From Candidatus Omnitrophica bacterium UBA5776 (GTDB lineage: Bacteria > Omnitrophota > Gorgyraeia > Gygaellales > Profunditerraquicolaceae): 13,920 nucleotides of DNA. Under the pieces are notes generated by a model, which was not told the DNA's origin, searched no databases, and worked only from the letters and a program-made list of their open reading frames with translations. Of this stretch, positions 7,414-13,878 are shown in pieces. The number at the start of each line of letters is the position of its first letter. The stretch's first letter is position 1. Both the position numbers and the translations under genes were made by a program. The stretch covers positions 9,193 to 23,112 of the forward strand of contig DIEK01000041.1 of the NCBI GenBank assembly GCA_002418595.1, read 5' to 3'.

Positions 7414-7902
7414 CTATTCTTTTATAGTTAACATTTCATTATGTGCTGATTTAGCTGCCGCATTAAACTCAACCACCAAAACAAATAATTTATCAAAATT
7501 AACTTGTCCTTGACGAGAAATATTTGAAAGCATAGCGAGAATATCGAAAGCTTTCTTTTTAACAGTTTCTCCATACCGTGGAGCAAAAGAAACCATTCTG
7601 CGAATTTTTAATTCTAATTCTGTTACTATCTGGAAGCAGTCGCTATATTCTTGTTTATATCGAACGACTCTTTCGTCATTTGGATTATCGAGTAATTTAA
7701 GCTGGTTTAGCAATGCCATTATATGTTCAATACCATTCATAAACTCATGACAAGTATCAAAGAACCGATCAGCCCATTTTTTTACAAAATGCGACTGTCT
7801 CTCAATTTGAGTTTTGATCCCTTCTGTTCTCCAAAGCAACAACACCCCAAATATAAAGATAAGAAAAGCTGGCGAGAAAATTAAGGCTATTATTTTATCC
7901 AT
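7414..7902 (-). CDS. Membrane-anchored helical protein of unknown function
   Basis: I do not recognise this 162-residue protein. It opens with one clear transmembrane segment (IIALIFSPAFLIFIFGVLLLW, about residues 3-23 from this start), followed by a charged, predicted all-helical domain of about 135 residues (for example HFVKKWADRFFDTCHEFMNG and ELELKIRRMVSFAPRYGE). I see no catalytic motif, cysteine pair or repeat. The frame extends to a TTG at 7917, but I prefer the ATG at 7902 because the hydrophobic segment then begins at once. It lies seven bases upstream of the mntA-like gene and shares the low G+C of the cassette (line 7141-7200 has 16 G/C in 60, against 37 in 10021-10080), so it likely moved in with the toxin-antitoxin pair. 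Confidence 0.75.
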   Translation of the reverse strand: MDKIIALIFSPAFLIFIFGVLLLWRTEGIKTQIERQSHFVKKWADRFFDTCHEFMNGIEHIMALLNQLKLLDNPNDERVVRYKQEYSDCFQIVTELELKIRRMVSFAPRYGETVKKKAFDILAMLSNISRQGQVNFDKLFVLVVEFNAAAKSAHNEMLTIKE

Positions 7903-7950
7903 ATAGTTTCTTGCCAATTAACCGCTCGAAACAATCCAGCAAATTACTTG

Positions 7951-8116
7951 AACAATGGAACAATAGAGCAATAGAACGCAATTGAAAATCTCTCCGGACT
8001 CCTGTTCTATTTTAGATCTCAGTTAAGAATCACTAAAACCTTGAAATTAGAAAATAGAAATTTGACCGAATCGAAAGTTCTCTGTCTTTTCAACTCTCTA
8101 CTTTCTACTTCGATTC
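7951..8116. repeat. Low-complexity spacer with short tandem and inverted repeats
   Basis: The spacer 7903-8143 has no supportable gene. It contains three tandem 8-mers at 7951-7974 (AACAATGG, then AACAATAG, then AGCAATAG). It also has runs of similar A/T-rich words (ATTAGAAAATAGAAATTT at 8046-8063) and a pyrimidine-rich block at 8078-8120. An imperfect inverted repeat pairs GAATCGAAAGT (8068-8078) with ACTTCGATTC (8107-8116), one base bulged. Such degenerate word-like spacers seem characteristic of this genome; their function is unknown. Confidence 0.6.
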
Positions 8117-8119
8117 TCT

Positions 8120-8144
8120 ATTTTTTCGCCTACGGCGAAAAAAT
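8120..8144. repeat. Perfect 11-bp palindromic hairpin downstream of tRNA-Gln
   Basis: ATTTTTTCGCC, a 3-base TAC loop and GGCGAAAAAAT form a perfect inverted repeat that ends on the tRNA discriminator base. Both strands read T6 before the stem core and A6 after it, the reverse of an intrinsic terminator, so it should fold as a long hairpin without a trailing U tract. It could act in 3'-end processing or stability of the tRNA transcript; this is inference. Confidence 0.7.
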
Positions 8145-8214
8145 TGCCCGGTGAGGACTCGAACCTCAACGCTCAGACCCAAATTCTGATGTGCTACCAT
8201 TACACTACCGGGCA
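8144..8214 (-). tRNA. tRNA-Gln (anticodon UUG)
   Basis: The minus strand folds into a complete 71-base cloverleaf including the discriminator A. The acceptor stem is TGCCCGG/CCGGGCA, and the D arm is GTG-TAATGGTAG-CAC. The anticodon stem TCAGA/TCTGA encloses loop ATTTGGG, giving anticodon TTG. The variable loop is GCGT, and the T arm is TGAGG-TTCGAGT-CCTCA. CCA is not encoded. The gene lies between spoVG and the cassette upstream of glmU-prs; tRNA-Gln between ispE and prs is also found in Pseudomonas, so this position is ancestral or convergent. No strong promoter is visible in the 77-base spacer, so it may be processed from the ispE-spoVG transcript. Confidence 0.95.
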
Positions 8215-8291
8215 GTAGGTCCGTTCCTCCGCAGTGATGCGTAAAAACGCGATTTCCCCGGGATAGGTGTATTTAAAGACGGCTTCGGGGT

Positions 8292-8714
8292 TTATTCAAC
8301 GCTGAATTCCTGATCCGCGTGCATTCCTGTGCCGTCCCGTCTCCTCTCCTGCTCATAGATATCCAATATCTTCTTCTGGAGATATTCCCTGAAGGATTGA
8401 GTAATGGGATGGGCTATATCTTTATGTTCCGACTGAGCCCCGCCGGCCGCGTCGGTTTCCGCCGGAGCGGAGGTAAAAGGCAGCTGCGCTCCGCACTGGT
8501 TGCAATATTTACTGCGAATTTCATTCTTGAAACCGCATTTCGGGCAGGCGAATTTAAGCTTACGCGACGGCATGGCGATGAAAACACCGTTATTTCCCTC
8601 TATAACCTTGATATTCCTGACAACGAACGCGTTATCAAAAGTTACCGTGGCATAAGCCTTGAGCTTCTTGTCGGGCGAGTCTTTCAGGAACACTCTTACT
8701 TCGGTGATCTCCAT
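8292..8714 (-). CDS. spoVG: SpoVG family regulator with inserted zinc ribbon
   Basis: SpoVG is a small nucleic-acid-binding regulator, first known from Bacillus sporulation and septation. Residues 1-50 ([37 protein letters not shown]) and the helix after residue 99 ([18 protein letters not shown]) match the family. Between them, where Bacillus SpoVG has only a short loop, lies a four-cysteine zinc ribbon (C57-x2-C60 and C71-x2-C74 in ACPKCGFKN and YCNQCGAQL) plus a polar linker. This raises the length to 140 residues against ~97. I recall similar zinc-ribbon SpoVGs in Planctomycetota and Omnitrophota, unverified here. It overlaps ispE by 19 bases, with a perfect ribosome binding site inside ispE. 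Confidence 0.92.
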   Translation of the reverse strand: MEITEVRVFLKDSPDKKLKAYATVTFDNAFVVRNIKVIEGNNGVFIAMPSRKLKFACPKCGFKNEIRSKYCNQCGAQLPFTSAPAETDAAGGAQSEHKDIAHPITQSFREYLQKKILDIYEQERRRDGTGMHADQEFSVE

Positions 8715-9670
8715 CGGCCTACCTCCTTATGCTGTTGCTTCCGGGGTAACGCAGTCCCTGCGGTCCAAACACGCCACCGGCGGTTCATTCCGCTAATCAG
8801 ACGCGCCAAATTAGAAGCCTCACGATGTGAAGATACCACGGCGAACACGCAAGAACCGCTGCCCGACATGGCATTAGCTTCTATCCCAAGGCGCGCAAAA
8901 GATTCTTTTACGCGCCTGACTTCCGGATATAAATCAACAGCAACACTTTCCAGGCCGTTGAATAACTCGCCATTATAGCCGGGAAAAACATGCCGGCTAT
9001 AACCTGAATTTATTATTTTAACATTATTTAAAGATTTTGTCAATACGTCTTTCTTGCGGAGAGAGCGCTTTCTATCCCACTCCCGGTAAGTCAAAGGAGT
9101 AGGCGCGCTTATGGAAGGAAAGACCAGAACGTGATAAAAAAACAGTTTGTCCAGCCTGTGCAAGGGTTTGATTTTTTCTCCTCTGCCTGTCCCAAGCCCG
9201 AAAGGACATTCGTGAAGAAAAAAGGCCGTGTCCGAACCGATGGAGGACGCTATCCCGTATAACTTGCTGAATGGTAACTTCAAACCGGCCATACGGTTCA
9301 ACCCCAGTATCACCGCCGCCGCGTTTCCCGAACCGCCGCCCAAACCCGCGCCGGGTGGAATGTTCTTGCGTATGCTGATATCCGCCCCGGCCTTATCCCT
9401 AACGCCGCAAAGTTTAAATAACTCATCGGCGGCCCGATAGGCCAGGTTGCCTTCATCCTGCGGGACCCCCGGATAACCGCAGGAGACCTTGATAACGCCG
9501 TCATCTCGAAGCCGGACGCTAATCTCGTCGCACAAATCTATACGCTCGAAAAGAGTGCGGATATCGTGATACCCATCCCTGCGCCTGCGCAGGATCTCCA
9601 GATAAAGATTTATCTTGGCGTATGAGGGGAAAACCGCCCGGGTCCCCGAGGGTATCTTCCGTAAAAACAT
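8696..9670 (-). CDS. ispE: 4-diphosphocytidyl-2-C-methyl-D-erythritol kinase
   Basis: IspE is the ATP-dependent GHMP kinase of the non-mevalonate (MEP) isoprenoid pathway. The 324-residue product shows the N-terminal substrate motif [13 protein letters not shown] with its lysine, the glycine-rich ATP loop [18 protein letters not shown], the acidic GSDTAFFL segment carrying the catalytic aspartate, and the GHMP C-terminal motif [12 protein letters not shown]. It is somewhat longer than most (~285) because of a basic tail ([15 protein letters not shown]) that overlaps spoVG. The frame is open to a TTG at 9685, but the ATG at 9670 has GAGG nine bases upstream. It follows the transketolase C-terminal gene by 11 bases. 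Transketolase chemistry and the MEP pathway share the glyceraldehyde-3-phosphate pool. Confidence 0.95.
   Translation of the reverse strand: MFLRKIPSGTRAVFPSYAKINLYLEILRRRRDGYHDIRTLFERIDLCDEISVRLRDDGVIKVSCGYPGVPQDEGNLAYRAADELFKLCGVRDKAGADISIRKNIPPGAGLGGGSGNAAAVILGLNRMAGLKLPFSKLYGIASSIGSDTAFFLHECPFGLGTGRGEKIKPLHRLDKLFFYHVLVFPSISAPTPLTYREWDRKRSLRKKDVLTKSLNNVKIINSGYSRHVFPGYNGELFNGLESVAVDLYPEVRRVKESFARLGIEANAMSGSGSCVFAVVSSHREASNLARLISGMNRRWRVWTAGTALPRKQQHKEVGRWRSPK
8721..8728 (-). promoter_or_regulatory. Strong ribosome binding site of spoVG
   Basis: The minus strand reads AAGGAGGT, a full anti-Shine-Dalgarno match, six bases before the spoVG ATG. It lies within the last codons of ispE and fixes the spoVG start despite the 19-base overlap, suggesting coupled and efficient translation. 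Confidence 0.85.
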
Positions 9671-9681
9671 GGGTTTGCGCC

Positions 9682-10617
9682 TCAACCGCGGATGCTTTCC
9701 AAAGCCGCTCTTTCCACGTCTTCTGCGGTAAGTTTATAGCTTTTGATCAGCTCATCCGGATCGCCGGACTGCCCGAACCTTTCCTTTATAGCGACAGTAG
9801 CCACCCTGCCGCAATAACCTTCTTCCTGCAAGGTTTCCGCGACCGCCGAGCATAACCCGCCGACTATAGAATGTTCTTCACAGACCACTACGCCGCGAAC
9901 CGTCCCCGCCGCCTCTTTCACCGCTTCCGCGTCGAAAGGCCTCAAGGTATGCATATTGATCACGCGCGCCCGCACGCCTTTGCCGGCCAGCTTTTCCGCG
10001 GCCTTCAAGGCGTTACCTACCATCATACCACAGGCGATAATGGCGACATCTCCGCCTTCCCGGAGCACCTGCGCCTTGCCCAGGCGAAAATCCTCCGTTC
10101 CCTCTATCGTCGGGACCTTCGCGCGGCCCAGGCGTATGTAAAAAGGCCCCGGGGTCTCCGCTGCCGCCAGCACCGCCGCTTTAGTCTGCGGGCCGTCGCA
10201 GGGAACGACCACGTTTATTCCAGGTATCACGCGCACCAAAGCCAGATCTTCCAGCGCCTGATGGCTCGCCCCGTCAGGCCCGACCGTCAATCCGGCGTGA
10301 GTGGCAACTATCTTAACATTCAAATGATTGTAGCATATCCCGTTGCGCACCTGGTCCCAGGCGCGGCCGGTGGCGAAGATGGCGAAAGTGGAAGCGAATA
10401 CCGTTTTGCCGGACACCGCCAGCCCGGCGGCGACGCCCATCAGGTTTTGCTCCGCCACCCCCATATTGAAGAACCTCTTCGGGAACGCCTTGGCGAACAG
10501 ACCGGTCCTGGTGGAGCTGGAAAGATCCGCGTCCAGCACCACTATGTCCGGATTCTTGCCGCCCAGTTCCACGAGAGTCTTGCCGTAAACATCCCTTTGA
10601 TAGAATAATTCAGCCAT
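9682..10617 (-). CDS. Transketolase C-terminal subunit
   Basis: This is the pyrimidine-binding plus C-terminal half of transketolase as a separate 311-residue polypeptide. The catalytic glutamate that activates thiamine diphosphate is in NMGVAEQNLMGVAAGLA (E56). Other landmarks are THAGLTVGPDGASHQ, which contributes to the substrate pocket, FYIRLGRAKVP, and the C-terminal domain with VVVCEEHSIVGGL and GRVATVAIKERFGQSGDPDELI. It begins 20 bases after the stop of the N-terminal subunit, so the halves are co-expressed. Split transketolases are widespread in archaea and several bacterial phyla. The two-gene family also includes apulose-4-phosphate transketolases, so the sugar specificity is not settled by sequence alone. 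Confidence 0.93.
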   Translation of the reverse strand: MAELFYQRDVYGKTLVELGGKNPDIVVLDADLSSSTRTGLFAKAFPKRFFNMGVAEQNLMGVAAGLAVSGKTVFASTFAIFATGRAWDQVRNGICYNHLNVKIVATHAGLTVGPDGASHQALEDLALVRVIPGINVVVPCDGPQTKAAVLAAAETPGPFYIRLGRAKVPTIEGTEDFRLGKAQVLREGGDVAIIACGMMVGNALKAAEKLAGKGVRARVINMHTLRPFDAEAVKEAAGTVRGVVVCEEHSIVGGLCSAVAETLQEEGYCGRVATVAIKERFGQSGDPDELIKSYKLTAEDVERAALESIRG

Positions 10618-10637
10618 AGAATTTTTCTCCGCGACGG

Positions 10638-11459
10638 CTACGCCAATTCCTTCAACGCCTGTTCCGTCTCTTCTTTAGTGGGCGCGCGCCCGTGGAACTC
10701 CACGTTATTTTCCATGAAAGAAACGCCTTTACCTTTTATGGTATGGGCGATAATCACGCTCGGCCTTCCTTTTACTCCGGCGGCTTCTTTATAGGCGCCG
10801 AGAATCGCCGCCATGTCGTGCCCGTCTATTTCGATCGCGTGCCAGCCGAAAGCCTCCCATTTGGCCTTTATCGGCTCAAGGCCCATTATATCCGATGTCC
10901 TGCCGTCTACCTGCAGCCCGTTATGATCGACTATGCCGCAAAGATTATCGCATTTGTAATGAGCGGCGGACATCGCGGCTTCCCAGATATTGCCTTCCTG
11001 TGTCTCGCCGTCTCCCATCAACACGTAAATCCTGCTTTGTCTGCCGTCCAGCCGCGCCGCCAGCGACATGCCCACACCCACGGAAAGCCCCTGCCCGAGA
11101 GACCCGGAGGACATTTCTACTCCCGGAGCGCGCCTGTCCGGATGACCCTGCAGTATGGAACCGAATTTACGCAAAGTGGATAGCTCGCACTGCGGCATGT
11201 AACCGTCCGCCGCCAACACCGAGAACCAGAGCGGACAGCAATGCCCTTTTGACATATGGAACCTGTCTCTGTCGGGCCACGCGGGATCGGACGGGTTATG
11301 CCTCAGCACGGAAAAATAAAGAGCGGTAACCAGATCCGCGGAAGAAAGACTTCCCCCGGGATGCCCGGAGCCGGCGGCAGATACCATCTGGATTATGCTT
11401 CTTCTGATCTGCCTTGCCTTTTCTTGAAGTTGCCGTATATCTAAAGTTTCATTTCCCAT
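10638..11459 (-). CDS. Transketolase N-terminal subunit
   Basis: This 273-residue protein is the thiamine diphosphate-binding half of a split transketolase, which moves two-carbon units between sugars in the non-oxidative pentose phosphate pathway. The diphosphate-binding motif runs from GDGETQEGNIWEAA to IVDHNGLQ. Early active-site histidines are in AGSGHPGGSLSSADLV and SKGHCCPL, and SSGSLGQGLSVGVGMS and HTIKGKGVSFMEN are typical of the family. It ends without the domain found at 9682-10617, which is encoded next. It overlaps the end of the TPR gene by 11 bases, so translation of these genes is likely coupled. Confidence 0.94.
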   Translation of the reverse strand: MGNETLDIRQLQEKARQIRRSIIQMVSAAGSGHPGGSLSSADLVTALYFSVLRHNPSDPAWPDRDRFHMSKGHCCPLWFSVLAADGYMPQCELSTLRKFGSILQGHPDRRAPGVEMSSGSLGQGLSVGVGMSLAARLDGRQSRIYVLMGDGETQEGNIWEAAMSAAHYKCDNLCGIVDHNGLQVDGRTSDIMGLEPIKAKWEAFGWHAIEIDGHDMAAILGAYKEAAGVKGRPSVIIAHTIKGKGVSFMENNVEFHGRAPTKEETEQALKELA

Positions 11460-12477
11460 TTTTGACCGGTTCTCCGTTCTTCTCCGCCTGCCCGGACAGT
11501 TTTTCCAGTTTCGCTCTCACTTCTTCCTGTTCGGGGTCGAGCCGCAGAGACTCCCGCCATTCCTGCGCGGCTTTATCTTTATCTCCAGTCTTAAGATAGA
11601 AATCACCAAGGTGGTCAAGTATCACCGGGTCGTTCAACAGTGCAGCGGCTTTTCTTAATTCCCTGCCCGCCTCCTTTATCATTCCCTTCTTGAAATAAAG
11701 CCAGCCCAGGCTGTCGACATAAGCGCCGTTGTCCGGAGCCAGGGAAACGGCCTTTTTTATCATCGCCTCCGCTTCCCTAAAGTGGCGGCCTTCCGAAAGG
11801 TACATATATCCGAGATAATTAAGGGCCTGGTGGCAATCCCCGTTTAAAGCTATGGTCTTGACCAGTTCGGCCTCGGCGCCTTTCTTGTCTCCCAGACGGT
11901 AACGTATATCCCCGAGATAAAAATGCGCCTCCCAGGAAGAAGGCGACAGATTTACTATCCTGCGGAACACCTGCCCGGCCTGCTCCAGCTTACCGCGGTA
12001 AAGATACAGCCGCCCCAGGCTGACGGATATCCTGGCGTCGTCAGGTTTGGTTTCCGCCGCCGCACGCAAGGCGCTTTCGTATTCCTGTATGGCTTTATCG
12101 GGCTCTTCCAGCAGATAATAGACCAGCGACAGCAAAGCGTGAGGTTCCGCCATCTCCGGGCGCAACTTTGCCGCCGACTGCAGTTCCACGACGGCGCCGG
12201 GATAATCCTCCTCGCCCATGTAACAAACGGCGAGTTTCATGCGGATGTAAACGTTTTGCGGGTCGGCCTTGAGAGCCTTTTTGAATTCCCGTATGGAATT
12301 TTTTTGCTCGCCGCGGCGGTTGTAAATCAATCCGGTTATATAATGGCTCAACGCAGAGGCTTTCGCGCTTTCCGCCGCCCGGCAGGCGCCGGCGCAGATG
12401 AGGACAAAGAACAACAATGCGGGTATTGAACCCCGGGAGATAAAACTCTTTATGCTGAAAGGTTTCGGAAGGGCCAT
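11449..12477 (-). CDS. Exported tetratricopeptide-repeat protein
   Basis: A 342-residue TPR protein. It opens with a likely signal peptide: basic residues, then the hydrophobic stretch SIPALLFFVLICAGA and C32. AGAC is a weak lipobox match, so it may be a lipoprotein or a cleaved periplasmic protein. From about residue 43 to 328 it is filled with roughly eight TPR units, for example NSIREFKKALKADPQN, EPDKAIQEYESALR, GDKKGAEAELVKTIALNGD and GDKDKAAQEWRESLRLDPE. The tail is lysine/glutamate-rich. TPRs form scaffolds for protein partners; the partner is unknown, and no function follows from the transketolase genes downstream. The start lacks a strong ribosome binding site (GGGA). The dispersed inverted repeat at 12504-12578 lies 26 bases upstream. 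Confidence 0.85.
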   Translation of the reverse strand: MALPKPFSIKSFISRGSIPALLFFVLICAGACRAAESAKASALSHYITGLIYNRRGEQKNSIREFKKALKADPQNVYIRMKLAVCYMGEEDYPGAVVELQSAAKLRPEMAEPHALLSLVYYLLEEPDKAIQEYESALRAAAETKPDDARISVSLGRLYLYRGKLEQAGQVFRRIVNLSPSSWEAHFYLGDIRYRLGDKKGAEAELVKTIALNGDCHQALNYLGYMYLSEGRHFREAEAMIKKAVSLAPDNGAYVDSLGWLYFKKGMIKEAGRELRKAAALLNDPVILDHLGDFYLKTGDKDKAAQEWRESLRLDPEQEEVRAKLEKLSGQAEKNGEPVKNGK

Positions 12478-12503
12478 TTTTATCCCGGAACTCGCGCGTG
12501 ACG

Positions 12504-12578
12504 GCGTAATTCCGGGGACACAATACTTAATTGTGTGTGGTTTTGGAAATAATTAAGTATTGTGTCCCCGGATTACGC
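12504..12578. repeat. Near-perfect inverted repeat (REPIN/MITE-like)
   Basis: The left arm (12504-12532) and right arm (12551-12578) are reverse complements over 28 bases, with one extra T in the left arm, separated by an 18-base centre (TGTGTGGTTTTGGAAATA). The shared core is CCGGGGACACAATACTTAATT. The left arm is repeated exactly, inverted, at 1-24. The right arm ends at the first base of the stop codon of the small gene at 12578. RNA from either strand would form a ~28-bp hairpin between that gene and the TPR gene. Two facing arms with a short centre look like a transposase-less remnant of a Y1/REP-associated element; this is inference. Confidence 0.9.
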
Positions 12579-12679
12579 TAATTCCAGTCTCTCTTCTTCA
12601 CGTGACGCAGACGGCGGCGCATTTTCTTGCGCTTATGCGTCCGTATCTTGATTCTCTTTCTTTTTTTGCCGCAAGGCAT
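12578..12679 (-). CDS. Tiny basic protein, bS22 / COX24-AURKAIP1-like
   Basis: A 33-residue, extremely basic frame: MPCGKKRKRIKIRTHKRKKM, then RRRLRHVKKRDWN. Seventeen or so residues are K or R. The pattern (PxGKKRKR, then K-x-THKRKK, then RR-x-RH-x-KK) resembles the AURKAIP1/COX24 family that includes the small ribosomal protein bS22 of mycobacteria and mitochondrial mS38. A very good ribosome binding site (GGAGG, six bases upstream) precedes the ATG, 13 bases after hisG, so it is probably co-transcribed with it. The TAG stop touches the inverted repeat. The family call rests on motif resemblance; that it is translated is well supported by the ribosome binding site and composition. Confidence 0.82.
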   Translation of the reverse strand: MPCGKKRKRIKIRTHKRKKMRRRLRHVKKRDWN

Positions 12680-12692
12680 TTGACTCCTCCGC

Positions 12693-13592
12693 TTAATATA
12701 TTACTTTATTCAAAGGATATTCGATTATCCCTTCAGCGCCGGCTTTTTTTAAACCGGGTATCAACATGCGCACAACCTTCTCGTCGATAATAGTCTCCAC
12801 GGCGCACCACTCTTCCTGCGCCAGACCGGAGATGGTCGGCCTCTTGAGAGCCGGGAGGAGAGAGATGACTTTATTCAAGTCCTTCCTGCGGACGTTCATC
12901 TTCAAGCCTACCTTCTCCTCCGCGTTTATCGCGCCCTTCAAAAGCATCGCTATCTGTTGCATTTTATCGTTCTTCCAGGAGTCCTTGAAGGCTTTCCTAT
13001 TAGCTATGAACTGGGTGGTGGACTCGCAGATAGTAGCGATTATCTTTAGCTTATTGGCCTTAAGGCTTCTGCCGGTCTCGGTCAAATCCACGATCGCGTC
13101 CACCAGCCCGGAATTCACCTTCACCTCGGTGGCGCCCCAGCTGAATTCAACCTCGGCGTTAACTTTCTGCTCCTTGAGATATTTTCTGGTGGCGTTGGCC
13201 AGCTCGGTGGCGATACGTTTATTGTTCAACTGCTTTACAGAATCGATCCCCGAGCATTCCGGTACCGCCAGCACCCAACGCACCTTGCTCATACTCTGTT
13301 TGGCGTAAGCCAGGTCGGTGATCCTGACGACGTCGGACCCGTTCTCGATTATCCAATCCTCGCCGGTTATGCCGCAGTCAAGCACGCCTTCCTGGACGTA
13401 ACGAGACATCTCCTGGGCCCTAAGCAGTATCGCTTCTATCTCCGGATCGCCTGTAGAGGGAAAATAAGAACGCTCCGAAGGCAGGGTGACATTAAAGCCG
13501 GCTTTTCGGAACATTTTGAAAGTCGCTTCCTGAAGGCTACCTTTTGGCAAGCCGAGCTTTAAAACCTTATTCTGTTTTTTATTCACAACCAT
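12693..13592 (-). CDS. hisG: ATP phosphoribosyltransferase, long form
   Basis: HisG condenses ATP with PRPP in the first step of histidine synthesis. The 299-residue product is the long form (HisGL). The catalytic bilobal domain has [14 protein letters not shown] at the start, [11 protein letters not shown], the [14 protein letters not shown] segment and the PRPP-binding [19 protein letters not shown]-terminal ACT-like regulatory domain (about 225-299, with [13 protein letters not shown] and [15 protein letters not shown]) mediates histidine feedback and hexamer formation in characterised relatives. The frame is open 30 codons further upstream, but that part is leader sequence. The ATG at 13592 has GGAGGT only three bases before it, so the in-frame GTG at 13586 (nine bases) is an alternative. 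No other histidine gene is in the window. Confidence 0.95.
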   Translation of the reverse strand: MVVNKKQNKVLKLGLPKGSLQEATFKMFRKAGFNVTLPSERSYFPSTGDPEIEAILLRAQEMSRYVQEGVLDCGITGEDWIIENGSDVVRITDLAYAKQSMSKVRWVLAVPECSGIDSVKQLNNKRIATELANATRKYLKEQKVNAEVEFSWGATEVKVNSGLVDAIVDLTETGRSLKANKLKIIATICESTTQFIANRKAFKDSWKNDKMQQIAMLLKGAINAEEKVGLKMNVRRKDLNKVISLLPALKRPTISGLAQEEWCAVETIIDEKVVRMLIPGLKKAGAEGIIEYPLNKVIY

Positions 13593-13843
13593 ACTACCTC
13601 CGATAAATGCGGTCATTCTTTCCGGACTCCCCTGAAGCCCCCAGGCAAACGCCGGGCAGCCGGAAAGAACAGAAAGAAACACCTTTACTGTAGAAAGAAT
13701 TAAGCTCCCCGGGTTTCAAACCGTGGTAATGCTTAGACAAACCACGAATAAGTTTATCCTCATACCGGCCACAACAATAACCACGGGGAAAACGCAAAAA
13801 ATACCCCTTTATGCTCCTTTTTTAGAAGCACTTCCGGAATAGT
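13593..13843 (-). promoter_or_regulatory. Long structured leader of hisG, candidate cis-regulatory RNA
   Basis: Between the promoter and hisG lies a ~250-base leader. It has a 10-bp perfect stem (TTCTTTCCGG with CCGGAAAGAA, arms at 13660-13669 and 13616-13625) enclosing a G-rich 34-base interior with a possible CCTG/CAGG hairpin. Upstream, CCGTGGT near 13757-13763 can pair with ACCACGG near 13720-13726, and the overlapping CCCCG can pair instead with CGGGG near 13709-13713, giving mutually exclusive folds. The ribosome binding site of hisG is 14 bases after the 10-bp stem. I do not recognise a known riboswitch, and there is no run of histidine codons. An open frame from a TTG at 13797 ends in a TAG overlapping the ribosome binding site. 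Confidence 0.5.
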
Positions 13844-13849
13844 TTCTTA

Positions 13850-13878
13850 ATTATACAGATGGAAAAGCCTTTTGTAAA
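13850..13878 (-). promoter_or_regulatory. Sigma-70-type promoter for hisG
   Basis: The minus strand reads TTTACA (13873-13878), a 17-base spacer and TATAAT (13850-13855), a near-consensus -35 and perfect -10. Transcription would start near 13843, leaving a ~250-base untranslated leader before hisG. The flanking sequence is A/T-rich, as usual for promoters. Confidence 0.75.

Noticed and set aside
8120..8144. Rho-independent terminator after tRNA-Gln
   Set aside because: The U tract precedes the G/C stem and the A tract follows it on both strands, opposite to an intrinsic terminator.
13593..13843. T-box or histidine attenuator in the hisG leader
   Set aside because: No T-box AGGGTGGNACCGCG-like sequence, no run of histidine codons and no terminator hairpin with a U tract were found.
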